From: Comamonas testosteroni ATCC 11996
GTDB taxonomy: Bacteria > Pseudomonadota > Gammaproteobacteria > Burkholderiales > Burkholderiaceae_C
Assembly (NCBI RefSeq): GCF_000241525.1
Contig: NZ_AHIL01000016.1
Span: 1 to 55,856 of the forward strand
Length of the DNA stretch: 55,856 bases
Reading direction: 5' to 3'
Shown: positions 27,414 to 37,289 of the stretch, in pieces
How the letters are laid out: the number at the start of each line of letters is the position of its first letter
Numbering within the stretch: position 1 is the first letter of the stretch
The notes under the pieces: generated by a model
Seen by the model: the letters and a program-made list of their open reading frames with translations, nothing else
Database searches by the model: none
What the model was told of the DNA's origin: nothing
Program-made: the position numbers and the translations under genes

Positions 27414-27444
27414 ACAAGGCCGCAGGCATATGCTGCCTGCGGCC
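27414..27444 (-). terminator. Hairpin terminator downstream of gatB
   Basis: A perfect 11-bp stem (GGCCGCAGGCA with TGCCTGCGGCC) around TATGC, followed on the minus strand by TTGTTATT. Two further hairpins precede it: GTGTCC/GGACAC at 27453-27475 and GCACGTC/GACGTGC at 27478-27497. Confidence 0.65.
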
Positions 27445-27508
27445 CTTAGAGCGTGTCCACATTATCTGGGGACACAAGCACGTCTTTGGGGACGTGCGTG
27501 TAACAGAG

Positions 27509-28966
27509 TTAGGCCAGCTTGGCCTTGAGCAGCTCGTTGACCTGGCCGGGGTTGGCCTTGCCCTTGGACGCCTTCATGACCTGACCGACCAGGGCGTTGA
27601 AGGCCTTGTCCTTGCCGGCGCGGTATTGCTCGACGTTGGCGGGATTGGCGGCGATTACCTCGTCGATGATGGCTTCCAGCGCGCCGGTGTCGTTGGACTG
27701 CTTGAGGTCCTTGGTGTCGATCACGGCATCCACATCACTGCCTTCGCCGGTCCACAGGGCTTCAAACACCTGCTTGGCCGAGTTGTTGCTGATGACATTG
27801 CCGTGGATGCGGGCGATCAGGGTGCCCAACTGCTCGGCGCTGACCTTGACCTGGTCCATGCCGATCTCTTCCATGTTCAGGCGGCGCGAGATCTCGCCCA
27901 TGACCCAGTTGGACGCCAGCTTGGCCTGGCCGCAGGCCTTGGCGGCGGCTTCAAAGTAGGCGGCCATGGCCTGGCTTTGCGTCAGCGTGGTGGCGTCGTA
28001 CTCGGGCAGGCCGTATTGCTCGACAAAGCGCGCGGCCATGGCGCGGGGCAGCTCGGGCATCTCGGCCTTGACCTGCTCAACCCACTCGGGCGCCACGACC
28101 AGCGGAGGCAGGTCGGGGTCGGGGAAGTAGCGGTAGTCGGCCGCATCTTCCTTGGTGCGCATGGCGCGGGTCTCGCCCGTGTCGGGGTTGAACAGCACGG
28201 TGGCCTGCTGGATCTTGTGGCCGTCCTCGATCTGCTCGATCTGCCAGAGGATTTCGTAGTCGATGGCGATCTGCATGTTCCTGAACGAGTTCAGGTTCTT
28301 GATCTCGCGGCGGGTGCCCAGCGGCTGGCCTGGCTTGCGCACGGACACGTTGGCGTCGCAGCGGAACGAGCCTTCCTGCATGTTGCCGTCACAGATGCCG
28401 ATCCAGGTAACGATCTTGTGCAGCTCCTTGGCATAGGCCACGGCTTCGGCGGTGCTGCGGATATCGGGCTCGGTCACGATTTCCAGCAGCGGCGTGCCGG
28501 CGCGGTTCAAATCGATGCCGGACTGGCCGATGAACTCGTCGTGCACCGACTTGCCTGCGTCTTCCTCAAGGTGGGCGCGCACCAGGCGCACGGTCTTGAG
28601 GACGTTGTTCTTGCCTTCTTCCAGATAGAAGCTGACTTCACCGCCTTGCACCACGGGGATCTCGAACTGGGAGATCTGGTAGCCCTTGGGCAGATCAGGG
28701 TAGAAGTAGTTCTTGCGCGCGAAGATGGAACGCGGCGCAATCGTCGAGCCCAGCGACAGGCCGAGCTTGATTGCGCATTCCACGGCCTTTTTGTTCATCA
28801 CCGGCAGCGTGCCGGGCAGTGCCAGGTCCACGGCGCTGGCCTGGGTGTTGGGCTCGGCGCCGAAGGCGGTGCTGGCACGGCTGAAGATCTTGCTGTTGGT
28901 CGCCAGCTGGGTGTGGGTTTCGAAGCCGATGACGACTTCGTAGCCATTGATCAGTTTCACAGTCAT
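27509..28966 (-). CDS. gatB: Aspartyl/glutamyl-tRNA amidotransferase subunit B
   Basis: A 485-residue GatB, the tRNA-binding and kinase-like subunit that converts Glu-tRNA(Gln) or Asp-tRNA(Asn) to the amide forms. The N-terminus [22 protein letters not shown] and the block [19 protein letters not shown] are diagnostic, and the C-terminal YqeY-like helical domain ends with [13 protein letters not shown]. It is the last gene of gatC-gatA-gatB. A 114-base gap with a mini-repeat separates it from gatA. Length is normal. Confidence 0.97.
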   Translation of the reverse strand: MTVKLINGYEVVIGFETHTQLATNSKIFSRASTAFGAEPNTQASAVDLALPGTLPVMNKKAVECAIKLGLSLGSTIAPRSIFARKNYFYPDLPKGYQISQFEIPVVQGGEVSFYLEEGKNNVLKTVRLVRAHLEEDAGKSVHDEFIGQSGIDLNRAGTPLLEIVTEPDIRSTAEAVAYAKELHKIVTWIGICDGNMQEGSFRCDANVSVRKPGQPLGTRREIKNLNSFRNMQIAIDYEILWQIEQIEDGHKIQQATVLFNPDTGETRAMRTKEDAADYRYFPDPDLPPLVVAPEWVEQVKAEMPELPRAMAARFVEQYGLPEYDATTLTQSQAMAAYFEAAAKACGQAKLASNWVMGEISRRLNMEEIGMDQVKVSAEQLGTLIARIHGNVISNNSAKQVFEALWTGEGSDVDAVIDTKDLKQSNDTGALEAIIDEVIAANPANVEQYRAGKDKAFNALVGQVMKASKGKANPGQVNELLKAKLA

Positions 28967-29049
28967 TGCTCTGTGTGTCCTAACTGCTAAAAGAGAAGCG
29001 GCTTGCGCATGTTTTGATTAGGTTTCAGGTTGTTTTCATGCTGAAAATA

Positions 29050-29083
29050 AGTCAGTACAAGCGCAAGAAGCTATTAATTTTTA
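29050..29083 (-). repeat. Mini-repeat B, copy 5
   Basis: On the minus strand AAATTAATAGCTTCTTGCGC followed by TTGTACTGAC begins immediately at the TAA stop codon of gatA. It lies inside the gatCAB operon, between gatA and gatB. Confidence 0.65.
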
Positions 29084-30571
29084 AATGCCAACAGGGCTCT
29101 TCAGGTGGAAGTCTGTCGCTTGCTGGAAGCGGTGGGCCGCATTCAGCAGCTTGGCTTCGCTGAAGTAGTTGCCGATCAGCTGCAGGCCCACGGGCATGCC
29201 GCCGTCGCCAAAGCCTGCGGGCAGGGACAGGCCGGGCAGGCCGGCCAGCGATGCGGGCAGGGTGAAGATGTCGGCCAGATAGTTGCTCACGGGGTCGGCC
29301 TTGCCGCCAATGGCCCAGGCCGTGGTGGGCGCTGCCGCACCGGCGATCACGTCGCAGTCCTTGAAGGCGGCCTGGAAGTCGTCGGCAATCATGCGGCGGA
29401 TCTTCTGCGCCTGCAGATAGTAGGCGTCATAGTAGCCTTCGGACAGCACATAGGCGCCGATCATGATGCGTCGCTTGACCTCGTCGCCAAAGCCTTCGGC
29501 GCGGGTCTTCTTGTACATGTCGTTGAGGTCTTCGTACCTGGCGGCGCGATGGCCGAACTTCACGCCGTCAAAGCGCGACAGATTGGACGAAGCCTCGGCC
29601 GGAGCCAGGATGTAGTACACGGGCACGGACAGTTCGGTGCGCGGCAGGCTCACGGGCACCAGCTTGGCGCCCAGCTTTTCGTATTCCTTGAGCGCGGCGT
29701 CCACGGCTGTGCGGACATCGTCGGACAGGCCTTCACCAAAGAACTCGGCGGGCACGCCGATGCGCAGGCCTTCGATCGAGTCACCCAGGCGGGCAGTGAA
29801 GTCCTCGGCCGGGTAGTCCAGGCTGGTGGAGTCGCGGTCCAGATCGGGGCCGCACATCTCGCTCAGCAGCAGCGCGCAATCTTCGGCGCTGCGGCCCATG
29901 GGGCCGGCCTGGTCGAGGCTGGAGGCAAAGGCGATCATGCCGTAGCGGCTGGCGCGGCCGTAGGTGGGCTTGATGCCGGTGATGCCGCAGAACGAGGCGG
30001 GCTGGCGGATCGAGCCGCCGGTGTCGGTGCCGGTCACGGCCGGGGCCAGACGCGCGGCCACGGCTGCGGCCGAGCCGCCGGACGAGCCGCCGGGCACGCG
30101 CTCGGTGTTCCAGGGGTTGCGCACGGGCTGGGCGCTGTCGAAGCCCACGGGGGCCACGGCCGAGTTCTCGTTGGCGCCGCCCATGGCGAATTCGTCGCAG
30201 TTGAGCTTGCCCAGGGTGACCACGCCAGCATCGGCCAGCTTCTTCACCACGGTGGCGTCAAACGGCGATTGGTAGCCCTCCAGCATCTTGCTGGCGGCGG
30301 TAGTGGGGAAGTCCTTGGTGACGAAGATGTCCTTGTGCGCGATGGGCACGCCGGCCAGCTTGCCGCCCTTGCCTTCGGCAATCAGGGCGTCTGCCGCCTT
30401 GGCCTGGGCCAGGGTGGCGTCTTCATTGATGGCGACAAAAGCGCCCAGGTTCTGGTGCTGCTTGGCGCGGGCCAGGAAATGCTGGGCGGCTTCGGTGGCA
30501 GAGACCTGCTTGGCGCGCAGTTGCGCGGCCAGCTCGGCCACGCTCAATTGGTGGAGTTCGGTTTGGCTCAT
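29081..30571 (-). CDS. gatA: Aspartyl/glutamyl-tRNA amidotransferase subunit A
   Basis: A 496-residue amidase-signature enzyme that releases ammonia from glutamine for GatB. The Ser-cis-Ser-Lys triad is visible: Lys80 in [13 protein letters not shown], Ser163 in [12 protein letters not shown], and Ser187 in [17 protein letters not shown]. It is the second gene of the operon, 21 bases after gatC. Such organisms usually lack glutaminyl- or asparaginyl-tRNA synthetase, or use both routes; this window does not show which. Confidence 0.97.
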   Translation of the reverse strand: MSQTELHQLSVAELAAQLRAKQVSATEAAQHFLARAKQHQNLGAFVAINEDATLAQAKAADALIAEGKGGKLAGVPIAHKDIFVTKDFPTTAASKMLEGYQSPFDATVVKKLADAGVVTLGKLNCDEFAMGGANENSAVAPVGFDSAQPVRNPWNTERVPGGSSGGSAAAVAARLAPAVTGTDTGGSIRQPASFCGITGIKPTYGRASRYGMIAFASSLDQAGPMGRSAEDCALLLSEMCGPDLDRDSTSLDYPAEDFTARLGDSIEGLRIGVPAEFFGEGLSDDVRTAVDAALKEYEKLGAKLVPVSLPRTELSVPVYYILAPAEASSNLSRFDGVKFGHRAARYEDLNDMYKKTRAEGFGDEVKRRIMIGAYVLSEGYYDAYYLQAQKIRRMIADDFQAAFKDCDVIAGAAAPTTAWAIGGKADPVSNYLADIFTLPASLAGLPGLSLPAGFGDGGMPVGLQLIGNYFSEAKLLNAAHRFQQATDFHLKSPVGI

Positions 30572-30592
30572 GTTCTTGTGTGTCCCGCGCGT

Positions 30593-30892
30593 TTATTCGA
30601 TGACCTTGGGCACGAGGAAGTAACCCTTTTCGGCTGCAGGGGCGTTCTGCATGTTGGCGTCGCGGTTATTGCCCTCACTTACCAAATCGTCACGTAGCCG
30701 TAAGGCGACGTCCTGGATGGCTGCCACCGGATGTGACAGAGGGCTGACGCCTGAAGTATCCACAGCCTGCATTTTTTCGACGATGCCGAAAAAGTTGTTT
30801 AGTTGCGCGAGCATGCGCTCACTTTCGTCTTGCGACAGCTCAAGGCGGGCCAAGTTGGCGATGCGCGCAATGTCTTGATCGTTCAATGCCAT
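30593..30892 (-). CDS. gatC: Aspartyl/glutamyl-tRNA amidotransferase subunit C
   Basis: A 99-residue GatC, the small subunit that stabilises GatA and wraps between GatA and GatB. The sequence [20 protein letters not shown] and the middle motif [20 protein letters not shown] are typical. It heads the gatCAB operon and diverges from mreB over a 212-base gap that must hold both promoters. A possible mreB -10 (TATTAT, 30972-30977) is seen there without a good -35. Confidence 0.95.
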   Translation of the reverse strand: MALNDQDIARIANLARLELSQDESERMLAQLNNFFGIVEKMQAVDTSGVSPLSHPVAAIQDVALRLRDDLVSEGNNRDANMQNAPAAEKGYFLVPKVIE

Positions 30893-31104
30893 AGAAATTA
30901 TTTAACAGGGCCGCCGCGTGTAAAGCAGTGTTTCTAACCCTGACAGTAGAAGTTATTCACAGGGGATACGGTATTATCTCGGCTTTGCCGCAATACCTCC
31001 GTTCGGCTGGTCATTGTGCAAAAAATGCCCACCACCCAGACTCCATTACCTTACATCCCGGCGACGGCTAGCCGATGCGCAAGCCGTGCCTGAGAGGACC
31101 CTGA

Positions 31105-32148
<1,044 letters not shown>

Positions 32149-32313
32149 TCGCTGTGCAATGTGGTGTTTTGCGGCACGCGGCATAGTGCGCGTACCGCAG
32201 CCACTTCCATGAACAGGGCCTGAGTCCGTGATACGCCTGCATACCGCGCTCTCTTTTTGCATTCCTTCTGGTTGGGAAGGCCGTACGCATACGGCTATGC
32301 CCAGGGAGCGCAC

Positions 32314-33330
32314 ATGAGCCTGGACACCCTGGACCACCGCGCTCCATCACTGTTCAAGCAACAGGCCTCGCGCACTTCCCAGCTTGCCCTCTACAGCGCC
32401 TTGGCGCTGTTTTTGATGGTAGCCGACGCGCGTTTCAAGATCACTACTCCCGTGCGCTCCGCCTTGTCGGTGGCGCTGTCGCCCGTGCAATGGGTGGTGG
32501 CCCAGCCGGTGCTGGCCTATCAGAACGCCAGCCGCTATGCCGAAGTGCAGCAGCAGGCCGTGGCCCGCGAGGATGCTGCACGCAAGGAGCTGGTCGTCAT
32601 GGCTCAGCGTGCCGAACTGGCCGACGAGTTGATCAAGGAGAACGAGCATCTGCGCTCCATGCTGGAGTTGCGTGAGCGCTCGTTGACGCCGGGCCAGGTG
32701 GCCGAGGTGGTCTATGACAGTCCCGACCCCTATACGCGCCGCGTGGTGATCGACAAGGGGCAGGCCGACGGGGTCGAGCCGGGCTCTCCCGTACTGGATG
32801 AAAAAGGCGTGATAGGCCAGGTCACGCGCGTCTATCCGACGCGTGCCGAGGTCACGCTGCTCATCGATCGCGATCAGGCCATTCCCGTTTTCAACCCGCG
32901 CACTGGCGCGCGCAGCGTTGCCTATGGCGATGCGTCTTCGACCCGCGCCGGCGGGCTGGAGTTGCGCTTCATGCCCAGCAATGCCGATGTGCAGGTGGGC
33001 GATTTGCTCACTACCAGCGGTATTGACGGGCTGTATCCCTTGGGTTTGCCCGTGGCCAAGGTGGTGACGGTGGACCGCCGTGCCGACTCTGCCTTCACCC
33101 GCATCTACTGCGAGCCCGTGGGCCGCGTGCAGGGCGTGCGTCATGTGATGGTGCTCAAGCCTCAGGGCCGCACCGAACATCCCGAAGCCGCCAATATGCA
33201 GGCCAAGGCCGATGCCGAGAAGGCCGACCGCGCAGCCAAGGCGCGCGGCAAGAAGGAAGCCGCCGCTGCCGAAAAGGAGAAGGCCGCCGCTGAGAAGGCG
33301 GGTGCCAAGCCCGCGAAGGACCCCGCATGA
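32314..33330 (+). CDS. mreC: Rod-shape determining protein MreC
   Basis: A 338-residue MreC with one N-terminal membrane helix (LALYSALALFLMVADARF). A coiled coil at about 65-115 (LADELIKENEHLRSMLELRE) and a periplasmic beta-rich domain follow, with GLYPLGLPVAKVV typical of the family. The last 45 residues form a Lys/Ala/Glu-rich tail, longer than in E. coli. ATG 32314 follows CAGGGAGCGCAC. Its stop overlaps mreD in ATGA. It links MreB to the wall-synthesis enzymes. Confidence 0.95.
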   Translation: MSLDTLDHRAPSLFKQQASRTSQLALYSALALFLMVADARFKITTPVRSALSVALSPVQWVVAQPVLAYQNASRYAEVQQQAVAREDAARKELVVMAQRAELADELIKENEHLRSMLELRERSLTPGQVAEVVYDSPDPYTRRVVIDKGQADGVEPGSPVLDEKGVIGQVTRVYPTRAEVTLLIDRDQAIPVFNPRTGARSVAYGDASSTRAGGLELRFMPSNADVQVGDLLTTSGIDGLYPLGLPVAKVVTVDRRADSAFTRIYCEPVGRVQGVRHVMVLKPQGRTEHPEAANMQAKADAEKADRAAKARGKKEAAAAEKEKAAAEKAGAKPAKDPA

Positions 33331-33845
33331 TCATGCCGCGCGGCCAGCAGCTGTTGCTGCCGGTCAACCCTCTGTTCATCGTCGTCACCCTGGTGATCGG
33401 ACTGGCCATCAATATGCTGCCGCTGGGCCGCATCGTCTGGCTGCCGGACATGCTCATGTTGCTGCTGGCCTTCTGGAGCCTGAACCAGCCGCAGCGCGTG
33501 GGTCTGGGCATTGCCTTTGCGCTGGGCCTGATCATGGATGTGGACCGAGCCTCGCTGCTGGGCCAGCATGCGCTCGCCTACACCTTGCTGGTCTTCGTGA
33601 CGGGCTGGATGAGTCGTCGTCTGCTCTGGTTCTCGAGCCCCGTGCAGGCCCTGCACCTGCTGCCGGTGTTTGCTGCGGCGCACGGCATTCAGGTACTGCT
33701 GCGTGTCGCGACAGGGGGTATCTTCCCAGGACTGGAGTTTCTGATAGCGCCAGTGATCGAGACCTTGCTGTGGCCTGTGGTCAGCGCTTTGCTGCTGGCG
33801 CCGCAGCGCCGTGCGCCGGACAGCGATGAAAACCGGCCTCTGTAG
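33327..33845 (+). CDS. mreD: Rod-shape determining protein MreD
   Basis: A 172-residue polytopic protein with five or six hydrophobic segments and MreD features: LLPVNPLFIVVTLVIGLAIN and RIVWLPDMLMLLLAFWSLNQP, plus GLIMDVDRASLLGQHALAYT. It starts in the ATGA overlap with mreC (ATG 33327; ATG 33333 also possible), so translation is coupled. The next gene, mrdA, is 122 bases away across a structured repeat that begins right at the mreD stop codon. Confidence 0.93.
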   Translation: MIMPRGQQLLLPVNPLFIVVTLVIGLAINMLPLGRIVWLPDMLMLLLAFWSLNQPQRVGLGIAFALGLIMDVDRASLLGQHALAYTLLVFVTGWMSRRLLWFSSPVQALHLLPVFAAAHGIQVLLRVATGGIFPGLEFLIAPVIETLLWPVVSALLLAPQRRAPDSDENRPL

Positions 33846-33957
33846 ATGAAAGCCCCCTTGAGTCGCTGCGCGCCTTTCCCCCTCTCGCTTCGCGGGGGGG
33901 AACGACTGCCTCGCTGCGGGGCGGCCCTTGCTTGCAGTCACTGGCTTGGCGTGCGGG
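33846..33957 (+). repeat. Structured repeat A, copy 1 (mreD-mrdA gap)
   Basis: It begins right after the mreD stop: ATGAAAGCCCCCTTGAGTCG, then a CCCCCTCTCGCTTCGCGGGGG hairpin-type block split here as CCCCC and GGGGG arms, then CCTCGCTGCGGGGCGGCCC and TTGCTTGCAGTCACTGGC. The order of blocks is the same as at 40398, 43798 (inverted) and 45472 (inverted). It fills nearly all of the intra-operon gap. Confidence 0.75.
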
Positions 33958-33967
33958 GAGCCTGCGC

Positions 33968-35920
33968 ATGATGGAGATTCGCAACACCGAAGTCGAGCTG
34001 CAGCGCTTCCGGATGCGGGCAGTCGTCATGGGCTGCGTGGTATTTCTGGCGTTCTGTCTGCTGGTCTGGCGTCTGCTGGTGCTGCAGGTCGAGCGCCATG
34101 AGGAATTTGCCGAGCGGGCCGAGAGCAATCGCACGGCGGTGGTACCCATCGTGCCCAACCGGGGCCAGATCCTGGATCGCAACGGCGTGGTGCTGGCGAC
34201 CAATTACTCGGCCTATACGCTGGAGATCACACGCTCGAAGGTCGAGGATCTGGACGAGACCATCGAGGGGCTGTCCGAGGTCATAGAGATCACGCCGCGC
34301 GACCGTCGCAAGTTCAAGCGGCTCATGGATGACTCCAAGAGCTTTGAGTCGATTCCGATCCGCTCGCGCCTGACGGATGAGGAAGTCGCCAAGTTCGCTG
34401 CTCAGCGTTATCGCTTTCCGGGCGTGGACATCAAGGCCCGCCTGTTCCGCACCTACCCGCTCAAGGAAACCGGCAGCCATCTGATCGGATACATCGGTCG
34501 TATCAATCAAAGGGAAAAAGAAGAGATCGACGAGTCCGATGATGCCGCCAACTACCGCGGCACCGAGGTCATGGGCAAGCTGGGTGCCGAAAAGAGCTAT
34601 GAGCTGCAGCTGCACGGCCAGACCGGCTGGGAGGAAATGGAAACCTCGGCTGGCGGTCATGCCGTGCGCCGCCTGGGCAGCCGCCCCGCCACGCCGGGTC
34701 ACAGCCTGCAGCTGTCGGTGGATATCAAGCTGCAGAAGATGGTGGAAGACCTCTACGGCAATCGCCGTGGCGTGGCCATCGCCATGGACCCGCGCAACGG
34801 CGAGGTGCTGGCCATGGTCAGCAAGCCGACCTACGACCCGAATCTGTTTGTCGACGGCATCGACCAGGAGAGCTGGAAGGCACTCAACGAATCGCTGGAT
34901 CGCCCCTTGCTCAACCGCTCCATGCGCGGCACCTACCCGGTAGGCTCCACCTACAAGCCCTTCATGGGCCTGGCAGGCATAGAGACCGGCAAGCGCACGC
35001 CGGGCACGGTGATCCAGGACGGCGGCTCCTGGACTTTTGGCGGCCACACCTTCCGCTCCGGCCATGCGCTGGGCCCGGTGGACCTGGCGCGCGCCATCCA
35101 GCATTCCAGCAATGTCTATTTCTACACCCTGGCCAACGAGATGGGCGTGGATGCGATCCACGACTTCATGAAGCCGCTGGGCTTTGGCCAGATCACCGGC
35201 ATCGATCTGCCCGGCGAGGTGCGCGGCGTGCTGCCCAGCAAGGAGTGGAAGCGCAAGACCTACAAGCGCGCCGCGCAGCAGCAATGGTTCGCGGGCGAGA
35301 CGATTTCTCTGGGTATCGGCCAGGGCTACAACAACTTCACCATCCTCCAGCTCTCGCATGCGCTGGCCACGCTGGTCAACAACGGCATGAGCTTCACGCC
35401 CCATGTGGGCAAGGAGCTGATCGACTCCGTCACCGGTACGCGCACGGCCATTGTTCAGCCGGCACCCGTCAACCTGGGCTACAAGCAGAGCAATGTCGAT
35501 GCGGTCAAGCGTGGCATGGTGGGGGTGGTGACCGGCGGCACGGGGCGTGGCGTATTCGGTAGTGCCAGCTATCTGTCGGGTGGCAAGACCGGCACGGCCC
35601 AGGCAGTGAGCGTTGGCCAGAAGGAAAAGTACAACGCTGCGCGTCTGGCTGAGTACCAGCGCGACCATTCGCTCTATATCGCCTACGGCCCGGCCGAAGC
35701 GCCCAGGATTGCCGTGGCCGTGATTGTGGAGAATGCCGGCTTCGGTGCAGCGGCTGCCGCACCCATCGCACGCCGCATCCTGGACTACTGGCTGGTGGGC
35801 AACTATCCCAGCGAGGCTGATATCGCTGCCGTGCGCCAGGGCAAGGCGGGCGCACCGATCGGCACGCCGCGCCGTGTGGAAGATATCTCGGTGCTGTCCG
35901 ACGACGAAACAGCACCTTGA
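33968..35920 (+). CDS. mrdA: Penicillin-binding protein 2 (peptidoglycan transpeptidase)
   Basis: A 650-residue class B PBP of the elongasome. One N-terminal membrane helix (VVFLAFCLLVWRLLVLQ) and a dimerisation/pedestal domain precede the transpeptidase domain. Active-site motifs are STYK at 327-330, SSN at 380-382 and KTG at 540-542. It crosslinks lateral-wall peptidoglycan with RodA, MreC and MreD. GGGGAG seven bases before ATG 33968 comes from the end of repeat A. rodA is not seen downstream; a convergent gene follows instead. Confidence 0.96.
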   Translation: MMEIRNTEVELQRFRMRAVVMGCVVFLAFCLLVWRLLVLQVERHEEFAERAESNRTAVVPIVPNRGQILDRNGVVLATNYSAYTLEITRSKVEDLDETIEGLSEVIEITPRDRRKFKRLMDDSKSFESIPIRSRLTDEEVAKFAAQRYRFPGVDIKARLFRTYPLKETGSHLIGYIGRINQREKEEIDESDDAANYRGTEVMGKLGAEKSYELQLHGQTGWEEMETSAGGHAVRRLGSRPATPGHSLQLSVDIKLQKMVEDLYGNRRGVAIAMDPRNGEVLAMVSKPTYDPNLFVDGIDQESWKALNESLDRPLLNRSMRGTYPVGSTYKPFMGLAGIETGKRTPGTVIQDGGSWTFGGHTFRSGHALGPVDLARAIQHSSNVYFYTLANEMGVDAIHDFMKPLGFGQITGIDLPGEVRGVLPSKEWKRKTYKRAAQQQWFAGETISLGIGQGYNNFTILQLSHALATLVNNGMSFTPHVGKELIDSVTGTRTAIVQPAPVNLGYKQSNVDAVKRGMVGVVTGGTGRGVFGSASYLSGGKTGTAQAVSVGQKEKYNAARLAEYQRDHSLYIAYGPAEAPRIAVAVIVENAGFGAAAAAPIARRILDYWLVGNYPSEADIAAVRQGKAGAPIGTPRRVEDISVLSDDETAP

Positions 35921-35958
35921 TAAATTGATGGCTGTTAACGCTTTCTGTGTAAAGGCTT
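35921..35958 (+). repeat. Mini-repeat B, copy 6
   Basis: TAAATTGATGGCTGTTAACG with an AAAGGCTTAA tail fills the whole gap between the mrdA stop and the stop of the convergent TauE/SafE gene. Confidence 0.5.
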
Positions 35959-36715
35959 AACGCAGAAAAGCGTCGTAGCCCGTCTTCAGAATCAGCAGGC
36001 TGACCACGCCGATGAAAATCGTGCGTACAAAGCCGGTTCCGTGGCGCAAGGCCATCCAGGTGCCCAGCATGCTGCCCAGTACGTTGGCCACGGCCAGCGG
36101 GATGGCAAAGTGCCACCAGACATGGCCCTTGAGCGTGAACAGCAGCAGTGCTGCGGCGTTGGAGGCCAGATTCAGCAGCTTGGCGCTGGCCGAGGCGTTG
36201 AGGAAGTCATAGCCCAGCAGGCGCACGAACAGGAACACGAAGAAGCTGCCCGTGCCCGGGCCGAAGAAGCCGTCGTAGAAACCGATCAGCAGGCCGATGG
36301 CGCTGGCGGTCAACATCTCGGTGCGGCCTGCCAGGCGCGGTTCGTGGTCGCGGCCCAGCTCTTTTTTGGCCAGGGTGTAGCCCAGCACACCAAGCAGGAT
36401 GAAGGGCAGCAGCTTGCGCAGAAAATCGGGCGAAATCAACGTGACGGCCCAGGCCCCGAGAAAAGCTCCCACCAGCGTCGTGCCGATGGCGGGCAGCAGC
36501 GTGGCCCAGGTGATATGGACGCGCTTGCTGTACTGCCAGGCGGAAATGGCCGTGCCCCAGACGGCGGCGCTCTTGTTGGTGCCAAACAGCGTGGCGGGCG
36601 TGGTGGTGGGGAAGGCCGCAAACATGGCCGGCACCAGAATCAGTCCGCCGCCTCCCACGATGGCGTCAACAAACCCGGCCAGGGCCGAGGCGAGAGAAAC
36701 AAGAATCCATTCCAT
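35957..36715 (-). CDS. TauE/SafE-family sulfite or sulfonate exporter
   Basis: A 252-residue protein with about eight membrane helices. It has TauE/SafE landmarks: ALAGFVDAIVGGGGLILVPAM near the N-terminus, TNKSAAVWGTAISAW, and GLLIGFYDGFFGPGTGSFF in the second half. The internal repeat of the GGGG-containing and GPGTG motifs is typical. The family exports sulfite, sulfoacetate or similar organosulfur anions. I chose ATG 36715 (MEWILVSLAS). It converges with mrdA, and its upstream region holds a perfect NtrC-like dyad. Confidence 0.88.
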   Translation of the reverse strand: MEWILVSLASALAGFVDAIVGGGGLILVPAMFAAFPTTTPATLFGTNKSAAVWGTAISAWQYSKRVHITWATLLPAIGTTLVGAFLGAWAVTLISPDFLRKLLPFILLGVLGYTLAKKELGRDHEPRLAGRTEMLTASAIGLLIGFYDGFFGPGTGSFFVFLFVRLLGYDFLNASASAKLLNLASNAAALLLFTLKGHVWWHFAIPLAVANVLGSMLGTWMALRHGTGFVRTIFIGVVSLLILKTGYDAFLR

Positions 36716-36876
36716 GGAGCAAATGCCTGCAATTGGTGCATGCCGTGAGCAGCGCCCGCTGCCGCTGGGGCGGCGCTGCCGGAGGCGGGATGAAGAAGCC
36801 AGGGGAGAGCGGGCGTGAAGGCCCGAAGATGGCGCCGGCATTGTCGCACCGCCGCCTCAAGCTTGTGCGCAGGCAT

Positions 36877-36905
36877 AAAAAAAGCGCCCACTGAGGGGCG
36901 CTTTT
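36877..36905 (-). terminator. Bidirectional intrinsic terminator
   Basis: AAAAGCGCCC pairs with GGGCGCTTTT over ACTGAG. Seven A at 36877-36883 give a T-run on the minus strand. It lies between the GMC gene and the TauE/SafE gene. Confidence 0.85.
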
Positions 36906-37013
36906 GAACGCATCTTTGATGCTTTTATATGTATTGGTCTGGTTGTGTCGAGTTGTCTCCTCGGCCCTCCATGCTGCTTCGTGGAGCAGCGAGAGTGACG
37001 AGAATGTAAGGGC

Positions 37014-37030
37014 TGCACCTGTGTGGTGCA
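37014..37030. promoter_or_regulatory. NtrC-like operator dyad
   Basis: TGCACC-TGTGT-GGTGCA is a perfect 6-5-6 dyad identical to the half-sites of the NtrC consensus. It lies about 300 bases upstream of the TauE/SafE start, a usual enhancer distance. I could not find a convincing sigma-54 promoter next to it. Confidence 0.35.
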
Positions 37031-37289
37031 TTGGGGAATTCCCTTGGGTTATATCAAAAACGTCTGACAAATGAATCAGAAAGTTTCGTGACATCCTTAT
37101 GAGTTTTGCGATATTTCAAAAACAATAGCGTCATATGCTTATAAGCAAAAGATCTCTGAAGACTTTGATTCATGGAGCATGACGTCGCGCGGGATTCTTC
37201 CGCTCGGACAGGCTTTGCGCTCCAGAGCGAATTTCAGGCGCTGACGGGCTTGTCACAGTGAATCGCTCGGATTTTCGAGAGGCCGTTTT

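Larger units (their letters stand above)
36716..37289. other. Intergenic region upstream of TauE/SafE and downstream of the GMC gene
   Basis: No gene is supportable. It contains a strong minus-strand terminator (36877-36905), a TGCACC-N5-GGTGCA dyad (37014-37030) and an AT-rich stretch at about 37045-37160. The distance from the GMC stop to the terminator is about 390 bases, which leaves room for a small RNA or a long 3' leader; none is proven. Confidence 0.5.

Noticed and set aside
27427..27429. ATG start for the PD-(D/E)XK-like gene
   Set aside because: It lies in the loop of an 11-bp terminator hairpin and has no ribosome site. GTG 27366 with AGGAAAG upstream is better.
30953..30961. TTATTCACA resembling a DnaA box between gatC and mreB
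   Set aside because: It is a single imperfect box without a cluster, AT-rich unwinding region or dnaA/dnaN neighbourhood, so it is not evidence for an origin.
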